DNA of 64,000 nt from Halichoerus grypus (GCF_964656455.1 NC_135714.1:128024131-128088130), one strand, 5' to 3'; positions 47,362 through 58,685 are shown, counted from the first letter of the stretch. Program-made: numbers and translations. The notes: a model not told the origin generated them from the sequence alone.

Positions 47362-48790
47362 AAATAGCATGAAAAAGAATGAAGTTGGGTCCTTACCTTA
47401 TACCATATATACAAATTAACTCAAAAATATATCTAAGACATAAACATAAGACCTAAAACTATAAAACTCAGAAGAAAAACTAAGGCGACATCTTCATGAC
47501 ATTGGATTTGGCAATGATTTCTTTGATATGACACCAAAAGCACAGACAACAAAAGGAAAAATGGATAAAATGAACTATATCAAAATTGAAAGCTTTTGTG
47601 CATCAAAGGACATAATCAAAGTGAAAAGGCAACCTATGGGAATGGAAGAAAATATTTGCAAGTGATATCTCATAAGGTGTTAATATCCAGAATATATAAA
47701 GAACTTCTACATCTCAACAATAACAAAAATAACTCAATTAAACATGGGCAAAGGACTTGAATAGACATTTCTCCAAAGAAGAAATACAAATTGCCAATAA
47801 GCATATGAAAAGATACTCAACATTACTAATCATTAGGGAAATGCAGATCAAAACCACAATGAGTTATCACTTTATATCCATCAGGATGACTACTATTAAA
47901 AACAAAAATAAAAAATAAATGTTAGCAAGGATGTGGAGCAACTGGAACTCTTGTGCACTGCTGGTAGGAATATAAAATGGTATAGCTGCCATGGAAAACA
48001 ATATGATAATTCCTCAAAAAATTGAAAATAGAATTACCATGTGATCCAGCAATACCACTTCTGAGTATATATACCCAAAGAATTGAAAGCAGGGACTCAA
48101 AGAGATATTTGTACATTTACATTCAAAGCAGCATTATTCACAATAACAGAGATGCGGAAGCAATTCAAATGTCCAAACAATGAATGAATGGATAAACAAA
48201 ATGTGGTAATATGGAATATTATTCTGCTTTAAAAAGGTAGGAAGTTCACGGGGCACCTGGATGGTTCAGTCGGTTAAGCATCTGCCTTCAGCTCAGGTCA
48301 TGATCCTGGAGTCCCAGGATAGAGCCCAACATGGGGCTCCCTGCTCAGCGGGAAGCCTGCTTCTCCCTCTGCCCCTCACCCTGCTCATGGTCTCTCTCTC
48401 ACACACGCACACTCTCTCTCTCTCAAAAAAATAAATAAAATCTTTTTAAAAAAAAAAAAAAATATATATATATAAAGGAAGGAAATTCTGACACATGCTA
48501 CAACATGGATGAACCTTCAAGACATTACACTAAGTATAATAAGCCAGACACAAAAGGACAAATGTAAGTATGATTCCTCTTATATGAGGTATCTAGAGTA
48601 GTGGAATGATGGTTGTCAGATCTGGGGTTAGGGAGGTATGTGGAGTTATTGTTTAACACATACAGAATTTCAGTTTGGGAAGATGAAAAAGTTCTGGAGA
48701 TGGATGGTAGTGATAATTGCACAACAATGTGAATGTACTTAATGCCCCTGAATTGTACATTCAAAAATGGGTAAAACAGTAGATTTTATG
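47362..48790 (+). mobile_element. L1 3' end (late ORF2) carrying a SINE
   Basis: ACTCAGAAGAAAAACTAAGG, TCATGACATTGGATTTGGCA, AAAGGCAACCTATGGGAATG, GATGTGGAGCAACTGGAACT and TATAATAAGCCAGACACAAA follow L1 ORF2 to its end. The 3' UTR ends near TTACACAACTTTGCACA. There are many stops and the 5' end is truncated. Confidence 0.85.
48248..48473 (+). mobile_element. CAN SINE in L1
   Basis: GGGGCACCTGGATGGTTCAG head, GTCCCAGGATAGAGCCCAAC core, CACACACGCACA within the pyrimidine half. AAAGGTAGGAAGTTC (48233-48247) and AAAGGAAGGAAATTC (48474-48488) form a TSD with two differences. Confidence 0.93.
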
Positions 48791-48799
48791 TTATATTTA

Positions 48800-48866
48800 C
48801 ACAACTTTGCACATATACACACACATAAACATACACATACGTATACATACACATAAACATATATAC
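48800..48866. repeat. CA/TACA-rich microsatellite
   Basis: ACACACACATAAACATACAC and related units occur after the L1 3' end, probably grown from its tail. Confidence 0.8.
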
Positions 48867-49034
48867 TCCACTTACCCCCTGCCATATTCCTCAAATAGGT
48901 GGCACAATTTTTTATTATATCAATATTTTATCATGAGTATCTGAATGTTGTTCAGAAATAAGCCTTATAGTATACAATGATTACACTCCCTTTGTTTTTC
49001 CTAGAGTTAATAATAATTCAGGTTTTGGGAAGGG

Positions 49035-49613
49035 GGCTTCTTTTTCTTTTTCTTTTTCTTTTTTATTATATTATGTTAATCACCATACATTACATCATTA
49101 GGTTTTGATGTAGTGTTCCATGATTCATTGTTTGCGTATAACACCCAGTGCTCCGTGCAGAACATACCCTCTTTAATACCCATCACCACGCTAACCCATC
49201 CCCCCACGCCCCTCCCCTCTAGAACCCTCAGTTTGTTTCTCAGAGTCCATAGTCTCTCACGGTTCATCTCCCCCTCCGATTTCCCCCCCTTCATTCTTCC
49301 CCTCCTGCTATCTTCTTCTTTTTTTTTTTTTTAACATATAATGTATTATTTGTTTCAGAGGTACAGGTCTGTGATTCAACAGTCTTACACAATTCACAGC
49401 GCTCACCATAACACATACCCTCCCCAATGTCTATCACCCAGCCACCCCATCCCTCCCACCCCCCACCACTCCAGCAACCCTCAGTTTGTTTCCTGAGATT
49501 AAGAATTCCTCATATCAGTGAGGCCATATGATACATGTCTTTCTCTGATTGACTTATTTCGCTCAGCATAACACCCTCCAGTTCCATCCACGTCGTTGCA
49601 AATGGCAAGATTT
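49035..49613 (-). mobile_element. Young antisense L1 3' end
   Basis: A (TTTTTC)n/T run is followed by ATTATATTATGTTAATCACC, CATACATTACATCATTAGG, CTAGAACCCTCAGTTTGTTT and ends at GCAAATGGCAAGATTTC. This is the complement of the same 3' UTR as at 7.5 and 21.8 kb. It reaches slightly farther into ORF2 than the others. No convincing TSD. Confidence 0.9.
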
Positions 49614-50445
49614 CTATGTAATTCTTTTATCTATGTAATTCTTTTTCTATATAATTGTTTTTTCAAAATCTCCAGCAGAACTGTAATTTTTTCAATATAA
49701 TAAAAATATTAAACAATATGTCAGGGTTTTTTTGTTAGAAATATTTGTCCTAGAACCCACTCTCTTCCCACTCTAATCTGGACTTGTAGGCTCAGCCTAG
49801 TGTACAGCTATCCGGTTAGGATTTCTATTCACTCTCATCCTAGGAATTCCTTTTACCTCCAAGATTCTATGTTGTTCCTCTTTCTCAGAACTCACATCTT
49901 TTTTTTTCCTTGATTTACTTCCTTCTTTTGGCTGGACACATTTCCAGAAGCTTCCTGAAAAAAAAAGGGTATGTTGGAGTTTAATTTTTTTACAACTTGC
50001 TTGTAAAATAACGACTTTATTGTAACCCTTGGAAAAAAATAAGTAGCTGACTCTTGAATTCAATATTGGGAATAACTTTTACTGAGAATGTTGAAGCCAC
50101 TTTTCATTGTTCCCTAGATGTAGGGATTGGTGTTCAGAAATCAAATGTCATTTTAAATCCTGATCCTTTATATATGACTCAGGTTTTTTTCTAGGCATTT
50201 TGAAGATTGTTTCTTTACCCTAAGATTCAAAATGATGTGCTTTAAGTTTCTTTCCCATTAATATGTTGAGATTTTGTACATAATTTCAACTTGGAGCCTT
50301 CATATCCTTCTATTTTATTTCTTTCTTTTTTTTTAATGTCCTCATCTCAAATTTTTCACTTCCCTATTTTTGAGACTATTAATCAGATATTAAACCACCA
50401 TGTTTCATCCTTTCATTTTCCTATCTTAGTCTTTTTGTTCCAATT
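49614..50445. other. AT-rich stretch without recognised gene
   Basis: A direct duplication of CTATGTAATTCTTTT (49614-49628, 49631-49645) sits at the L1 edge. Otherwise no feature is supported. Confidence 0.45.
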
Positions 50446-50449
50446 TGAT

Positions 50450-50952
50450 GGTATATTACTCCTTTGACTAGGTTACATTACCTGGCAATGTTGATGGGAC
50501 ATCACTCCCATGACTACATTATGTTATATAAGACTGTCTTAACAAACTAGAGTGAGAGGTTATCCTTGCTGGCTTGATAAAGTGAGCAGGCATGTTGAAG
50601 AAGCTCATGTGGAAAGGAACAGCAAGTGATCTCTGGGTGGCCTGTAGGATCTGAAGGCAGCCAATAGCTAGAATAAAAAAGGTGGGGCCTGGAGTCGTAC
50701 AGCAGCAAGAAAATGAATTCTGTCCAGAACCTAACTGTGCTTCAAATTGGATCTTTCTCCAGTTGAGACTCTGATGAGACCATAGCCCCATTCAAAACCT
50801 AGATTGCAGCCACAGGTGACCCCCAAAGAGGGGTCATGCCTGAACTTTTAACACATGCATGCACACACACACACAGTATAAGAGAAATGTGTGTATTGTG
50901 TAAGCCATTAGACTTGTGGTAATTTGTTATGCAGCAATTGAAAACAAATACA
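50450..50952 (+). mobile_element. MaLR/MLT1-like solo LTR relic
   Basis: TACCTGGCAATGTTGATGGG, ATCCTTGCTGGCTTGATAAA, AAGGAACAGCAAGTGATCTC and the end GTAAGCCATTAGACTTGTGG, TAATTTGTTATGCAGCAATT match the ERVL-MaLR LTR pattern. It is a non-coding solo LTR with no internal viral sequence. Confidence 0.7.
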
Positions 50953-51007
50953 CTAGATAATTTTCTCCACTTTATTTCCCAACTTTTTAATTAAAAGTTT
51001 AAAATTT

Positions 51008-51210
51008 GGGTGGGGGGTCTGGGTGGCTCAGTCAGTTGAGCATCCAACTCTTGCTTTCAGCTCAGGTCATGATCTCAGGATTGTGGGATCGAGCCCTGTA
51101 TCGGGCTCCGTACTCGGCAGGGAGTCTGCTTGGGATTCTCTCTCTCCCTCTGCCCCTAACCCCCTGCTCTCACACTCTCTCTCTTGCTCTCAAATAAATA
51201 AATCTTTTTA
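51008..51210 (+). mobile_element. CAN SINE with perfect TSD
   Basis: GTCTGGGTGGCTCAGTCAGT head, GATTGTGGGATCGAGCCCTG core, CTCAAATAAATAAATC tail. AAAAGTTTAAAATTT is at 50993-51007 and 51211-51225. Confidence 0.95.
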
Positions 51211-51439
51211 AAAAGTTTAAAATTTTATCATATATTTAAATTCCAATAGTTATTTTTGTTCTTTGAATGTTTTAAAAATGTCAGTAGTATCCGGTTCATG
51301 ATAGAGGGCAAGAGAAATAGTTTGAAGGCTTCTTTATAATAGATAACAAGAAATAGCCACAGTACTTCTCTGTTCTCTACATCCATACCCTTTTCAATAT
51401 GATTCTGCAACCACTTTCATGAAGATGTAGTTATTTACT

Positions 51440-51845
51440 CAGCTCTTGAGTCTGAGCTGGTCTTCTGACTTGCTTTGGCTACTGAAATACGGAAGAATAG
51501 ATGATGTAGCAGGAAGAGCCTAGGCATCAAGAAGTTTTTCATGCTTCTACTCATTTTCTTGGGTCCCTGCCTCTGCCTAATGAAAAAGCCTGTTGGAAGA
51601 TGAGAGACCACACAGACCAGAGCTGAGTCAGCCTAACTACACCAGCCAAAGCCCAGAGATGTGAGAGAGTCCCACCACAATCAGCAAAACTATTACCTAA
51701 CCTGGCAAGTGACTACAGATACATGAGCAAGGTTGTCCCACATGCAGGCCCCTAGTGACCAGAATATCTGTGAGCTTAATGCTTGTTGTTTTAAGATACT
51801 ATGTTTTAGAGTGATTTGTAATACAGCAATAGCCAAATAATACAC
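51440..51845 (+). mobile_element. MaLR/MLT1-like LTR relic
   Basis: GAGCTGGTCTTCTGACTTGC, AGCCTAGGCATCAAGAAGTT, AGATGAGAGACCACACAGAC, and the end TGCTTGTTGTTTTAAGATAC, TACAGCAATAGCCAAATAAT follow an old MLT1-type LTR. It has no coding part. Confidence 0.65.
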
Positions 51846-51849
51846 AGTT

Positions 51850-52400
51850 CTTTATATAGACTTTTAATCAATTCTTTCTTTTCATTTCCACCTTCATCCT
51901 CTTCAGAGATATCCATTGCCTCCAGTTTCTGGGAATCTGGTGTTAGTCATTTTCTTCTTGCTGAGTCCTCCCTTTGTATGCCATTAGATTTCAGCTTCCT
52001 AGGCTCTGCTAAATCAGCTACAGAATTCCATCTTCCAAATTTTCATTGTCAATTCCCATTTGGTACGATAGCCTCTCCAATTCTTATTGACCTTATTATT
52101 CCTTTATTGCCATTTTAGTGGGATTTCAGGAAAAAGGCAAGATAGGCATGTATATTAAAATGTTTTTTTGTAATTATGAGTTCAGTACAATCCTCAGTTG
52201 CAAAACCAAGGTGTATTTTTGCCTCCAAATTCAATGCCATTTTTATAAAAACAAGATGTACTCACTCTCCTTTGCTTGTCACCTTTTTCTTCATGATATT
52301 TGATCTAGATGTCAACGGCCACTCCCACCGTTCCCCAGCACTCTCTATGCCCCTTCTCCTGCTATATTTTTCAGCACTTATCAGGGATTCTTAACTAGAG
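51850..52400. other. Stretch without recognised feature
   Basis: No supported feature. Open frames of 61-72 codons overlap here in different phases. Confidence 0.4.
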
Positions 52401-52640
52401 TTCCACGGAATCCTAGAATATCTGTGATATGTTGCTAGGGATTCTACAAGAGAAATGATGAAAAATATAAACATTAATTTTTGAATTTGGCATGCCATGC
52501 AATTCTAACACTCACAGTGATGGGTAATGACCAAGCAGCCATGTTAGAAATTTCTTTAAAGTCTTTCTGCTCCGTATGACAGTACAGAGTAGGACCATTT
52601 CATTTGGTTAGGTTCTTTCTCAATTTTTGGTATGAAATAT
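52400..52640. other. Possible hAT-like relic
   Basis: GGATTCTTAACTAGAGTTCC, ACGGAATCCTAGAATATCTG, GGGATTCTACAAGAGAAATG recall a non-autonomous hAT element (a TTCTTAACT start and a GGTTCCGTGAGA-type part). The right end was not identified. Confidence 0.3.
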
Positions 52641-52844
52641 GGAAGACCATTGATAATTGTTGAGCACAGAATTGCACAGAGTGGAGGACAGTAAACTAAT
52701 AATGTCAAGCTGTCTCTTCCAAATGACATCCTTCAATCACTCCTTACACATACCAAGTTGAACTAGGGAAAAACAAAAAACAAACAACAGCAAAACAAAA
52801 AACCCAACTAGTACAGCAGAAAATCTGAGAGAAATTTGTATTCT

Positions 52845-53364
52845 TTTTTTTTGCTTTTTTTTAAATTTTTTTAATGTTATGTTAATCCCCATACATTACA
52901 TCATTAGTTTTAGATATAGTGTTCCATGATTCATTGTTTGTACATAACACCCAGTGCTCCATGCAGAACGTGCCCTCCTCAATACCCATCACCAGGCTAA
53001 CCCATCCTCCCACCCCCCTCCCCTCTAGAACCCTCAGTTTGTTTTTCAGAGTCCATCATCTCTCATGGTTCATCTACCCCTCCGATTTCCCCCCCTTCAT
53101 TCTTCCCCTCCTGCTACATTCTTCTTCTTTTTTTTTCTTTCTTAACATATATTGCATTATTTTTTTCAGAGGTACAGATCTGAGATTCAACAGTCTTACA
53201 CAATTCACAGCGCTTACCAGGGCACATACCCTCCCCAGTGTCCATCACCCAGTCACCCCATCCCACCCCACCCCCCACTCCAGCAACCCTCAGTTTGTTT
53301 CCTGAGATTAAGAATTCCTCATATCAGTGAGGTCATATGATACATGTCTTTCTCTGTTTGACTT
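52845..53364 (-). mobile_element. Young antisense L1 3' end with 15-bp TSD
   Basis: T-rich start, ATTACATCATTAGTTTTAGA, CTAGAACCCTCAGTTTGTTT, CAGCAACCCTCAGTTTGTTT, ATACATGTCTTTCTCTGTTT at the right edge. AGAAATTTGTATTCT is at 52830-52844 and 53365-53379. The 128-codon frame in this region is transposon UTR, not a gene. Confidence 0.97.
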
Positions 53365-53379
53365 AGAAATTTGTATTCT

Positions 53380-54078
53380 GAAGAAGGAATTTTTATACAC
53401 CATGTGTCAGCTTCTCCTCTGTCAATTTGCTGTAGCTGTAAATGTTGTGCAGATTAGAAGAGAATTGTATTGGATGTTTTCATAGTGTTTGTTCCTTTCT
53501 TGTTTGTTTGTTGTGACCTCCTGTTTTCTATTTTATTTACATTTTTTATAAACATGACTGATCTCCAACATGGTGATATTTGAAGGTGGATGAGAGATGG
53601 GAGGAAAGAATTCTTATCCCAGGCTTAGGGACAATTTCCATAAGGTTAGTGATGAAGAATTATAATCTTTTGAGACATTTCACTGTCCTGTTGCAACAAG
53701 TGACAGAATGAGAGAAAGAGAGAGCGAGAGAGGAAGAAAGGTAGACAGACAGACAAGCATCAGGAGCCAAAACAGAAATCATTTTATTTTAGTTGAAGAT
53801 GAAATTTATATGCTCATCTCACTTGACCCAAAACTGATTCTTTATGCAGAAAAAAAAGGGGTGGCACACAAGTATCATATTAAAAAGTACATATCATTCT
53901 TTACTTTGGCTTTCAAAAATAATGTTTTATGCATATATAGGCCTAAAAAGAAACCAGGAAACCAACAGGTATATAATAATTCTGTAACTCTATATGTGCC
54001 TAATAATTTGTAACTATATTGAAGCCTGAATTTGTCAAGCAATAACAAATTATTTCTTCTAAATCTTGAGTAAAACCA
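53380..54078. other. Stretch with purine-rich simple repeat
   Basis: A GAGAGAAAGAGAGAGCGAGA tract and (GACA)n lie at about 53708-53757. A 101-codon frame (53708-54013) begins within this simple repeat and has no domain. It is not called as a gene. Confidence 0.5.
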
Positions 54079-54308
54079 CGGGCACCTGGGTGGCTCAGTT
54101 GGTTAAGCGTCTGACTTGGCTAGGGTCATGATCTCAGGGTCCTGGAGTTCAGCCCTGCCTGTCCAGCCCCTCCTCCAGCTCTGAGCTCAGCGGGGAGTCT
54201 GCTTCTCCCTCTACCCCTCCCCACAACTCTCCCCACATCCCTGCTCGCTCATGCGTGCTTTCTCTCTCAAATAAATAAATAAAATCTTTTAAAAAAATTT
54301 TTAATAAA
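54079..54308 (+). mobile_element. CAN SINE (variant core)
   Basis: GGGCACCTGGGTGGCTCAGT head, GATCTCAGGGTCCTGGAGTT core, an extended cytosine-rich middle (CCAGCCCCTCCTCCAGCTCT), and AAATAAATAAATAAAATC tail. GAGTAAAAC occurs at both edges as part of a decayed TSD. Confidence 0.9.
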
Positions 54309-54491
54309 TAAATCGAGTAAAACTGTGTCTTAAACTATATTTTTATTCATTGCTTTGGGTTATGGTATTAGTAACTTTACCATCCAATATTATAAATAAA
54401 TTTTCATGTTGAAAGAAGCATTAATTAAAATCAACTTACAACTTCTATTTAATTTAAATCTACAAAGCCTGCCTTTAGGAAATTAAATCCC

Positions 54492-54640
54492 TTTTTTTTT
54501 AAAGATTTTGTTTATTTATTCATAAGAGACAGAGAGAGAGAGAGAGAGGCAGAGAGAGATGCGGAACTCAATCCCAGGACCCTGGGATCATGACCTGAGC
54601 CGAAGGCAGATGCTTAACCATCTGAGCCACCCAGGCGCCC
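54492..54640 (-). mobile_element. Short CAN SINE with dog-like tail region
   Basis: AAAGATTTTGTTTATTTATT, CATAAGAGACAGAGAGAGAG, GAGGCAGAGAGAGATGCGGA, CATGACCTGAGCCGAAGGCA, CACCCAGGCGCCC. TAAATCCC is at 54484-54491 and 54641-54648. The A-rich side resembles dog SINEC (ATTCATGAGAGACAC) while the head is the usual non-dog type. The middle is deleted. Confidence 0.85.
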
Positions 54641-54880
54641 TAAATCCCATTTTAGCTTAAGACAGCTATTTAACAAATTTATTATGTTTCTCACAGAAGT
54701 TTTTAAATTTTATGAATGGTAAGGAAAAAAATCTTAAGTAGAATAAGCTTAACTGCCCATGTTTTTCAAGAAAATTTGGCTCAAAAGCCTTTTTCGTTGT
54801 TGTTCTAAATAGGGAAGGCTATTGTTGCACATACTCTGTTAGCATTTGTATCAGAGAAATTTGTAATAAGACTTCTAGGC

Positions 54881-55341
54881 TGTGGTAAACTGAATATTGG
54901 CCCCTGAAGATGTCCACATTCTAATCTCTGAAACCTATAATGTGTTACCTTATTTGTCAAAAGGGATTTAACAGGTCGGTCAAGTTTAGGGTCTTAAAAT
55001 AGAGAGATTATATTTACTAGATTATCAAGGTAGGCCCAAAGTATTGACAAAGGTCCTTATAAGAGAGAAGTATGAAAGTCAGAGAAGGGGAAAGATCTGA
55101 AGACGCTAAGCTGCTAGCCTCAAATAAGAAGAAAGGGGGCCATCATTGAAGGAATGCAGGCAGCCTCTAGAAGCTGGAAAAGGCAAGGAAATGGATTTGC
55201 TCCTAGAATCTCCAGAAGGAAAACAGCCCTGCTAAACCATTTTGGACTTCTGATCTCCAGAACAGTGAGCTGATAAATTTGTATTGCTTTAAGCCACTAA
55301 ATTTGTGGTAATTTGTTACAGCAGCAAGAGGAAACTAATAC
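54881..55341 (+). mobile_element. MaLR/MLT1-like solo LTR
   Basis: TGTGGTAAACTGAATATTGG at the 5' end; CTTATTTGTCAAAAGGGATT, GCAGCCTCTAGAAGCTGGAA, AGGCAAGGAAATGGATTTGC in the middle; GTGGTAATTTGTTACAGCAG at the 3' end. It is nearly complete, about 460 bp, with no internal viral sequence on either side. Confidence 0.8.
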
Positions 55342-55369
55342 GTGGGCTAATGGGATAAGGTTTTAAATA

Positions 55370-55400
55370 CACACATACACACGCACACACACACACACAC
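55370..55400. repeat. (CA)n microsatellite
   Basis: CA units with AT and CG interruptions. Confidence 0.9.
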
Positions 55401-55759
55401 AATCAAATAGGTAAACAGAAAAACAAACAAACCCTGACTTTCCTCTACCTACAACTACTGATTTGTTTTGTGGGTTTTATATGCTTGTTGGGGAGGGGGA
55501 AACAAACAAAAAGAATAGACTAGTAGACTAGCCAAAATAGACAGATCTACAGGAAAACAACATTGTCTATCAAAAGATCAGAGAAAATTATTCTTGGATT
55601 ATCATATCTACAAGTTACTGAACCTGCTAACATACCATGAGCTGCAGACATAATAATTTTTAGGCAGAGTTTCCTTGAACTTGAAAATTGTTTCAAGGTT
55701 TCATTCAGGTAAAAAGATTGAGAGTAGCTATACTGCATGTTTGTTTGCTTATTTGCCTA

Positions 55760-55875
55760 TTGTCTACCTCTGTACTCCAGATCAGACAAGGGGTTGCTTC
55801 CTGCCGTATCTTCAGTGCCTAGAACAGCACCTGACACAGAGTTGACTCCCAGTATGTGTTAAATGAATATATGAC
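55760..55875 (+). mobile_element. L2 3' end fragment
   Basis: CCTGCCGTATCTTCAGTGCC, TAGAACAGCACCTGACACAG, AGTATGTGTTAAATGAATAT match the L2 end. Confidence 0.75.
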
Positions 55876-55879
55876 GACC

Positions 55880-56285
55880 ATGTTTTCTGAACCAAAATCA
55901 AATACCTATTCTGATGAAGGTCTGAAATGAGGCCTCATAGTGGCATGTCTCCAGGAACTTGAGCCTGACCCTAAAGACCAACAATAGAGAAGACTGTTCC
56001 TCCCCACTCCTGCAAAGGTTTGTGGGTTTTATTTATTTTAACACTAGCCCTGTTAGCACTTTGTTGCTGACTCTTTGACTACTGGATTCCATATTTGTTT
56101 ATCCGTGTCTTTCGCAGTTTTGAATCCAGTGGTATCTTAGTCTTTGCCTGTCCCTCCGTCACAGTGCAGTCTGTAACTCTCCTTCCCTCCACGCAGACGC
56201 GCCAGGATCTGGAGCTCCACTCCCCTCCTGGAGCAATCCCTGTGGTTCTGCCCAAGAGAACAGAGACTGCATTCTCAAATCTCTG
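55880..56285. other. Stretch without recognised feature
   Basis: Nothing supportable. A 75-codon frame at 56095-56322 runs into the adjacent transposon. Confidence 0.4.
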
Positions 56286-56515
56286 TGTCGGGGATTGGCA
56301 ACTGCCTGCAAGCCAAAGCTAGCCCACTGTTTCTTTTTGTAAATAAAGTTTTATTGGAACACAAATGTGTTCATTTGTTTATACATCGTCTACGGCTGCT
56401 TTCAGGTTACAACTTCAGAGCTGAATAGAAGTTGTGATAGAGATCCTGTGGCCTGTAAAATCTAAAATAATTACTAACGGATATTTTAAAGAAAAAAATT
56501 GCTAACCTTTGCTCT
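56286..56515 (+). mobile_element. hAT-Charlie-type non-autonomous element
   Basis: GGGGATTGGCAACTGCCTGC, AAGCCAAAGCTAGCCCACTG, AATAAAGTTTTATTGGAACA, CTACGGCTGCTTTCAGGTTA, AGAGATCCTGTGGCCTGTAA, ATTGCTAACCTTTGCTCT follow the family in which GGGGTCGGCAAAC begins and GTTTGCCGACCCC ends the element. The terminal repeats have decayed. Confidence 0.75.
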
Positions 56516-57489
56516 ATGCTTATGTAGAAGAAGCTTTTGATCCTCCTTCCATTGGAACGAGCTCTTCCTTCCAGTTTGGAGTGCAAATTGAAAAAATTTT
56601 TTCCATTGGTGCAGCACAAAATACCTGCTCCTTAGCAGTGTCACATCTATTACCTAACCCCACTAGAGTCTTGGGATATTATTGTTTATTCGCAGAATGC
56701 ACAATAGCATACCGATTACAAAAAGTACCGTACAAAGAGAGAACATTATCTTACCAGAGAAAATGGCCATTTCAAGTTGCATGGTTACCCATGAATATAA
56801 AGAAACAGGGGTTTTATTTTTATGATAAGTGAAAGACTTCATTAATTTGCAGAGCTCCTGATCAAATATTTTGAGATACTCGTGTTGAAACTGTTTTCTC
56901 CATGATATCTATTCTTGATAAGCTCAGTGAGAATTCTTATTCACAAGGCTGCTTTCCTGAAGCAAGGACCCGTGTATATGCTGTCATAGTAATTGGGGCA
57001 TTTTGTAATAATTTTCAAACCGGTGGCCAACAACACTGAATCAGTAAGACAAAAGTCCTCAATCTTTTCTTTTCTCTAAGAAAGCTCTCTGTATCTCAAC
57101 CACTGAAATAAGAATTTTGTTCACTCCAGTCAACACTGTTTATAGATTGCTCAAAATTTGCATTTTTAAGTGGGAGTTTATAGGCCCCCATTATTTTAAC
57201 ATTTTTAAAATATCTAATTCTATAGCATAAAGAGCTGAGCATCAAATCCGGATTCCCAGAATGCAAATGATCTGAGCCTATTTCTCTCTCCGGCAGAAGG
57301 TGGCACTAGAGTTCTGCTTGCAAAACCACTGCTAAATACCTGCAGTGTTTAATTAGCAGCCTTTGAACACGAATGCGAATCATAATATATACCAATCAGT
57401 GTGTACACTTTAAATGTATTTAGCCGCATCAAGGCCATAGCAATAAAACTTCTCAGAATCCTCCAAAACCTTCAAACGAGCATCACAAA
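56516..57489. other. Non-repetitive DNA with possible regulatory motifs
   Basis: No repeat was recognised. An octamer word (57261-57268) and a CTCF-like word (57293-57307) are close together. A 107-codon frame at 56509-56832 begins in transposon sequence and has no domain. Confidence 0.4.
57261..57307 (+). promoter_or_regulatory. Candidate octamer and CTCF-like motif pair
   Basis: ATGCAAAT at 57261-57268 is the exact POU octamer. GCAGAAGGTGGCACT at 57293-57307 matches 13 of 15 positions of the CTCF core as I remember it (CCASYAGRKGGCRSY). Words of this quality occur often by chance, so this is a candidate only. Confidence 0.2.
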
Positions 57490-57760
57490 ATAATTCATTT
57501 TACAAATATTTATTGACACAAAATTTATAAAATTTATTTATACAAATAATATATATATTAGTGGTACTCAAAAAGCAATAAAGATATTGAGACCCGCTAA
57601 TGGGAGAGACACATATTAAATAAGCCACAGACAACGATCTACATAATGACAATTGTCGTATTGTAAAGCAGATGCACAGGATGCTGTGACAGGATATTAA
57701 AAGAGAGCCTGACCCAATTGTGGGGGAAGGACAAGAGCTCTTCCTTGAGTCCTTCCTGAA
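57490..57760 (-). mobile_element. L2 relic
   Basis: TTCATTTTACAAATATTTAT, the AT-rich middle, then GGATGCTGTGACAGGATATT and CTCTTCCTTGAGTCCTTCC follow the complement of L2 with strong decay. Confidence 0.45.
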
Positions 57761-57942
57761 AATGCTTATCCTTCATTCCTAAAATGTAATTCTTTCTAGA
57801 CCCTATTTCTATTTTTACTCTTAAAAACCACTCAATAATTAATTACGTGATTAAAGTTCTGTCCTGTATTCCATTAGCTTGTCTGGCATTATGTAACTTC
57901 CTGCGGTTCTGCAGTGCTAGTTTCTTTTGAGCATTCGGCAGA

Positions 57943-58110
57943 GCAGTAGTCCTCACCTGGGCCAGGACCACCATAGGGGGCCATCTAGAGACTTGTGGAG
58001 GTGTTTTTGTGTATTTTGCAATGATTTGGAGGGTGCTTCTGGAATTAATGAATGAGGGCCAAGAATCCTAGGCATCCCGCCAGGAGGTGAAACCATCCTG
58101 CACAAGTAAA
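57943..58110 (+). mobile_element. Possible hAT-type MER relic
   Basis: GCAGTAGTCCTCACCTGGGC, then TTTGCAATGATTTGGAGGGT, GGCCAAGAATCCTAGGCATC resemble an element with a CAGTGGTTCTCAACC start and an AGGCCAGGGATGCTGCTAAA part. It is heavily diverged. Confidence 0.4.
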
Positions 58111-58114
58111 ATTT

Positions 58115-58685
58115 ACTCCTCATCCCTCATGACCTTCCAACATCCCGCTGGTCATTCGGGCACGTAAACAGCCTGCTTATAATTTCTCATGTTTTACACA
58201 TAAACACAAAATCTTTTGCATGGCTCTCATGTAAACTGAATTTTCCAGGAATGCAACATGACTGTAAATAGAAGGAAGACTGTACTATGTCTAGTTTGAA
58301 ACTTTACCAAAAATTCCTAATCATTTTTGGAAAATCCTTTCACAAAAGCAGTGCCCCAGCTGGTATTTGAGATGCCGATTTGACAAACCAGTACCATTCT
58401 GCTTTTTATAGCTGACACATTCGTAAAGATTCTACAGAGGGGTGTAAGCATCTGACCACGTCATAATTTCTTCTAGTATAATCAAGTCAAAGCGTCTACA
58501 CACTGAAATACACATTGTTTCATTAAAAATTACTTTCCTTGAATTTCCCCCTGCATATTAAAGCCAGAGAACTTTTTATATTATTATATGTGTAGGGAAA
58601 TTACATTATCTGTGAATTTCATTCCAGAGTGGTAAAGAAGACCCTGGTTCTGGTGGGAGAAGCCACCGTAGCGAGCCTCATTGTT
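58115..58685. other. Stretch without recognised feature
   Basis: Nothing supportable. Confidence 0.4.

Noticed and set aside
7086..48473. CRISPR-like regular repeats suggested by many similar SINE copies
   Set aside because: Copies are irregularly spaced, on both strands, and each has its own target-site duplication. This is retrotransposition in a mammalian genome.
52919..53305. 128-codon open frame on the + strand
   Set aside because: It lies entirely inside an antisense L1 3' UTR, and parallel frames appear in the other copies of the same element.
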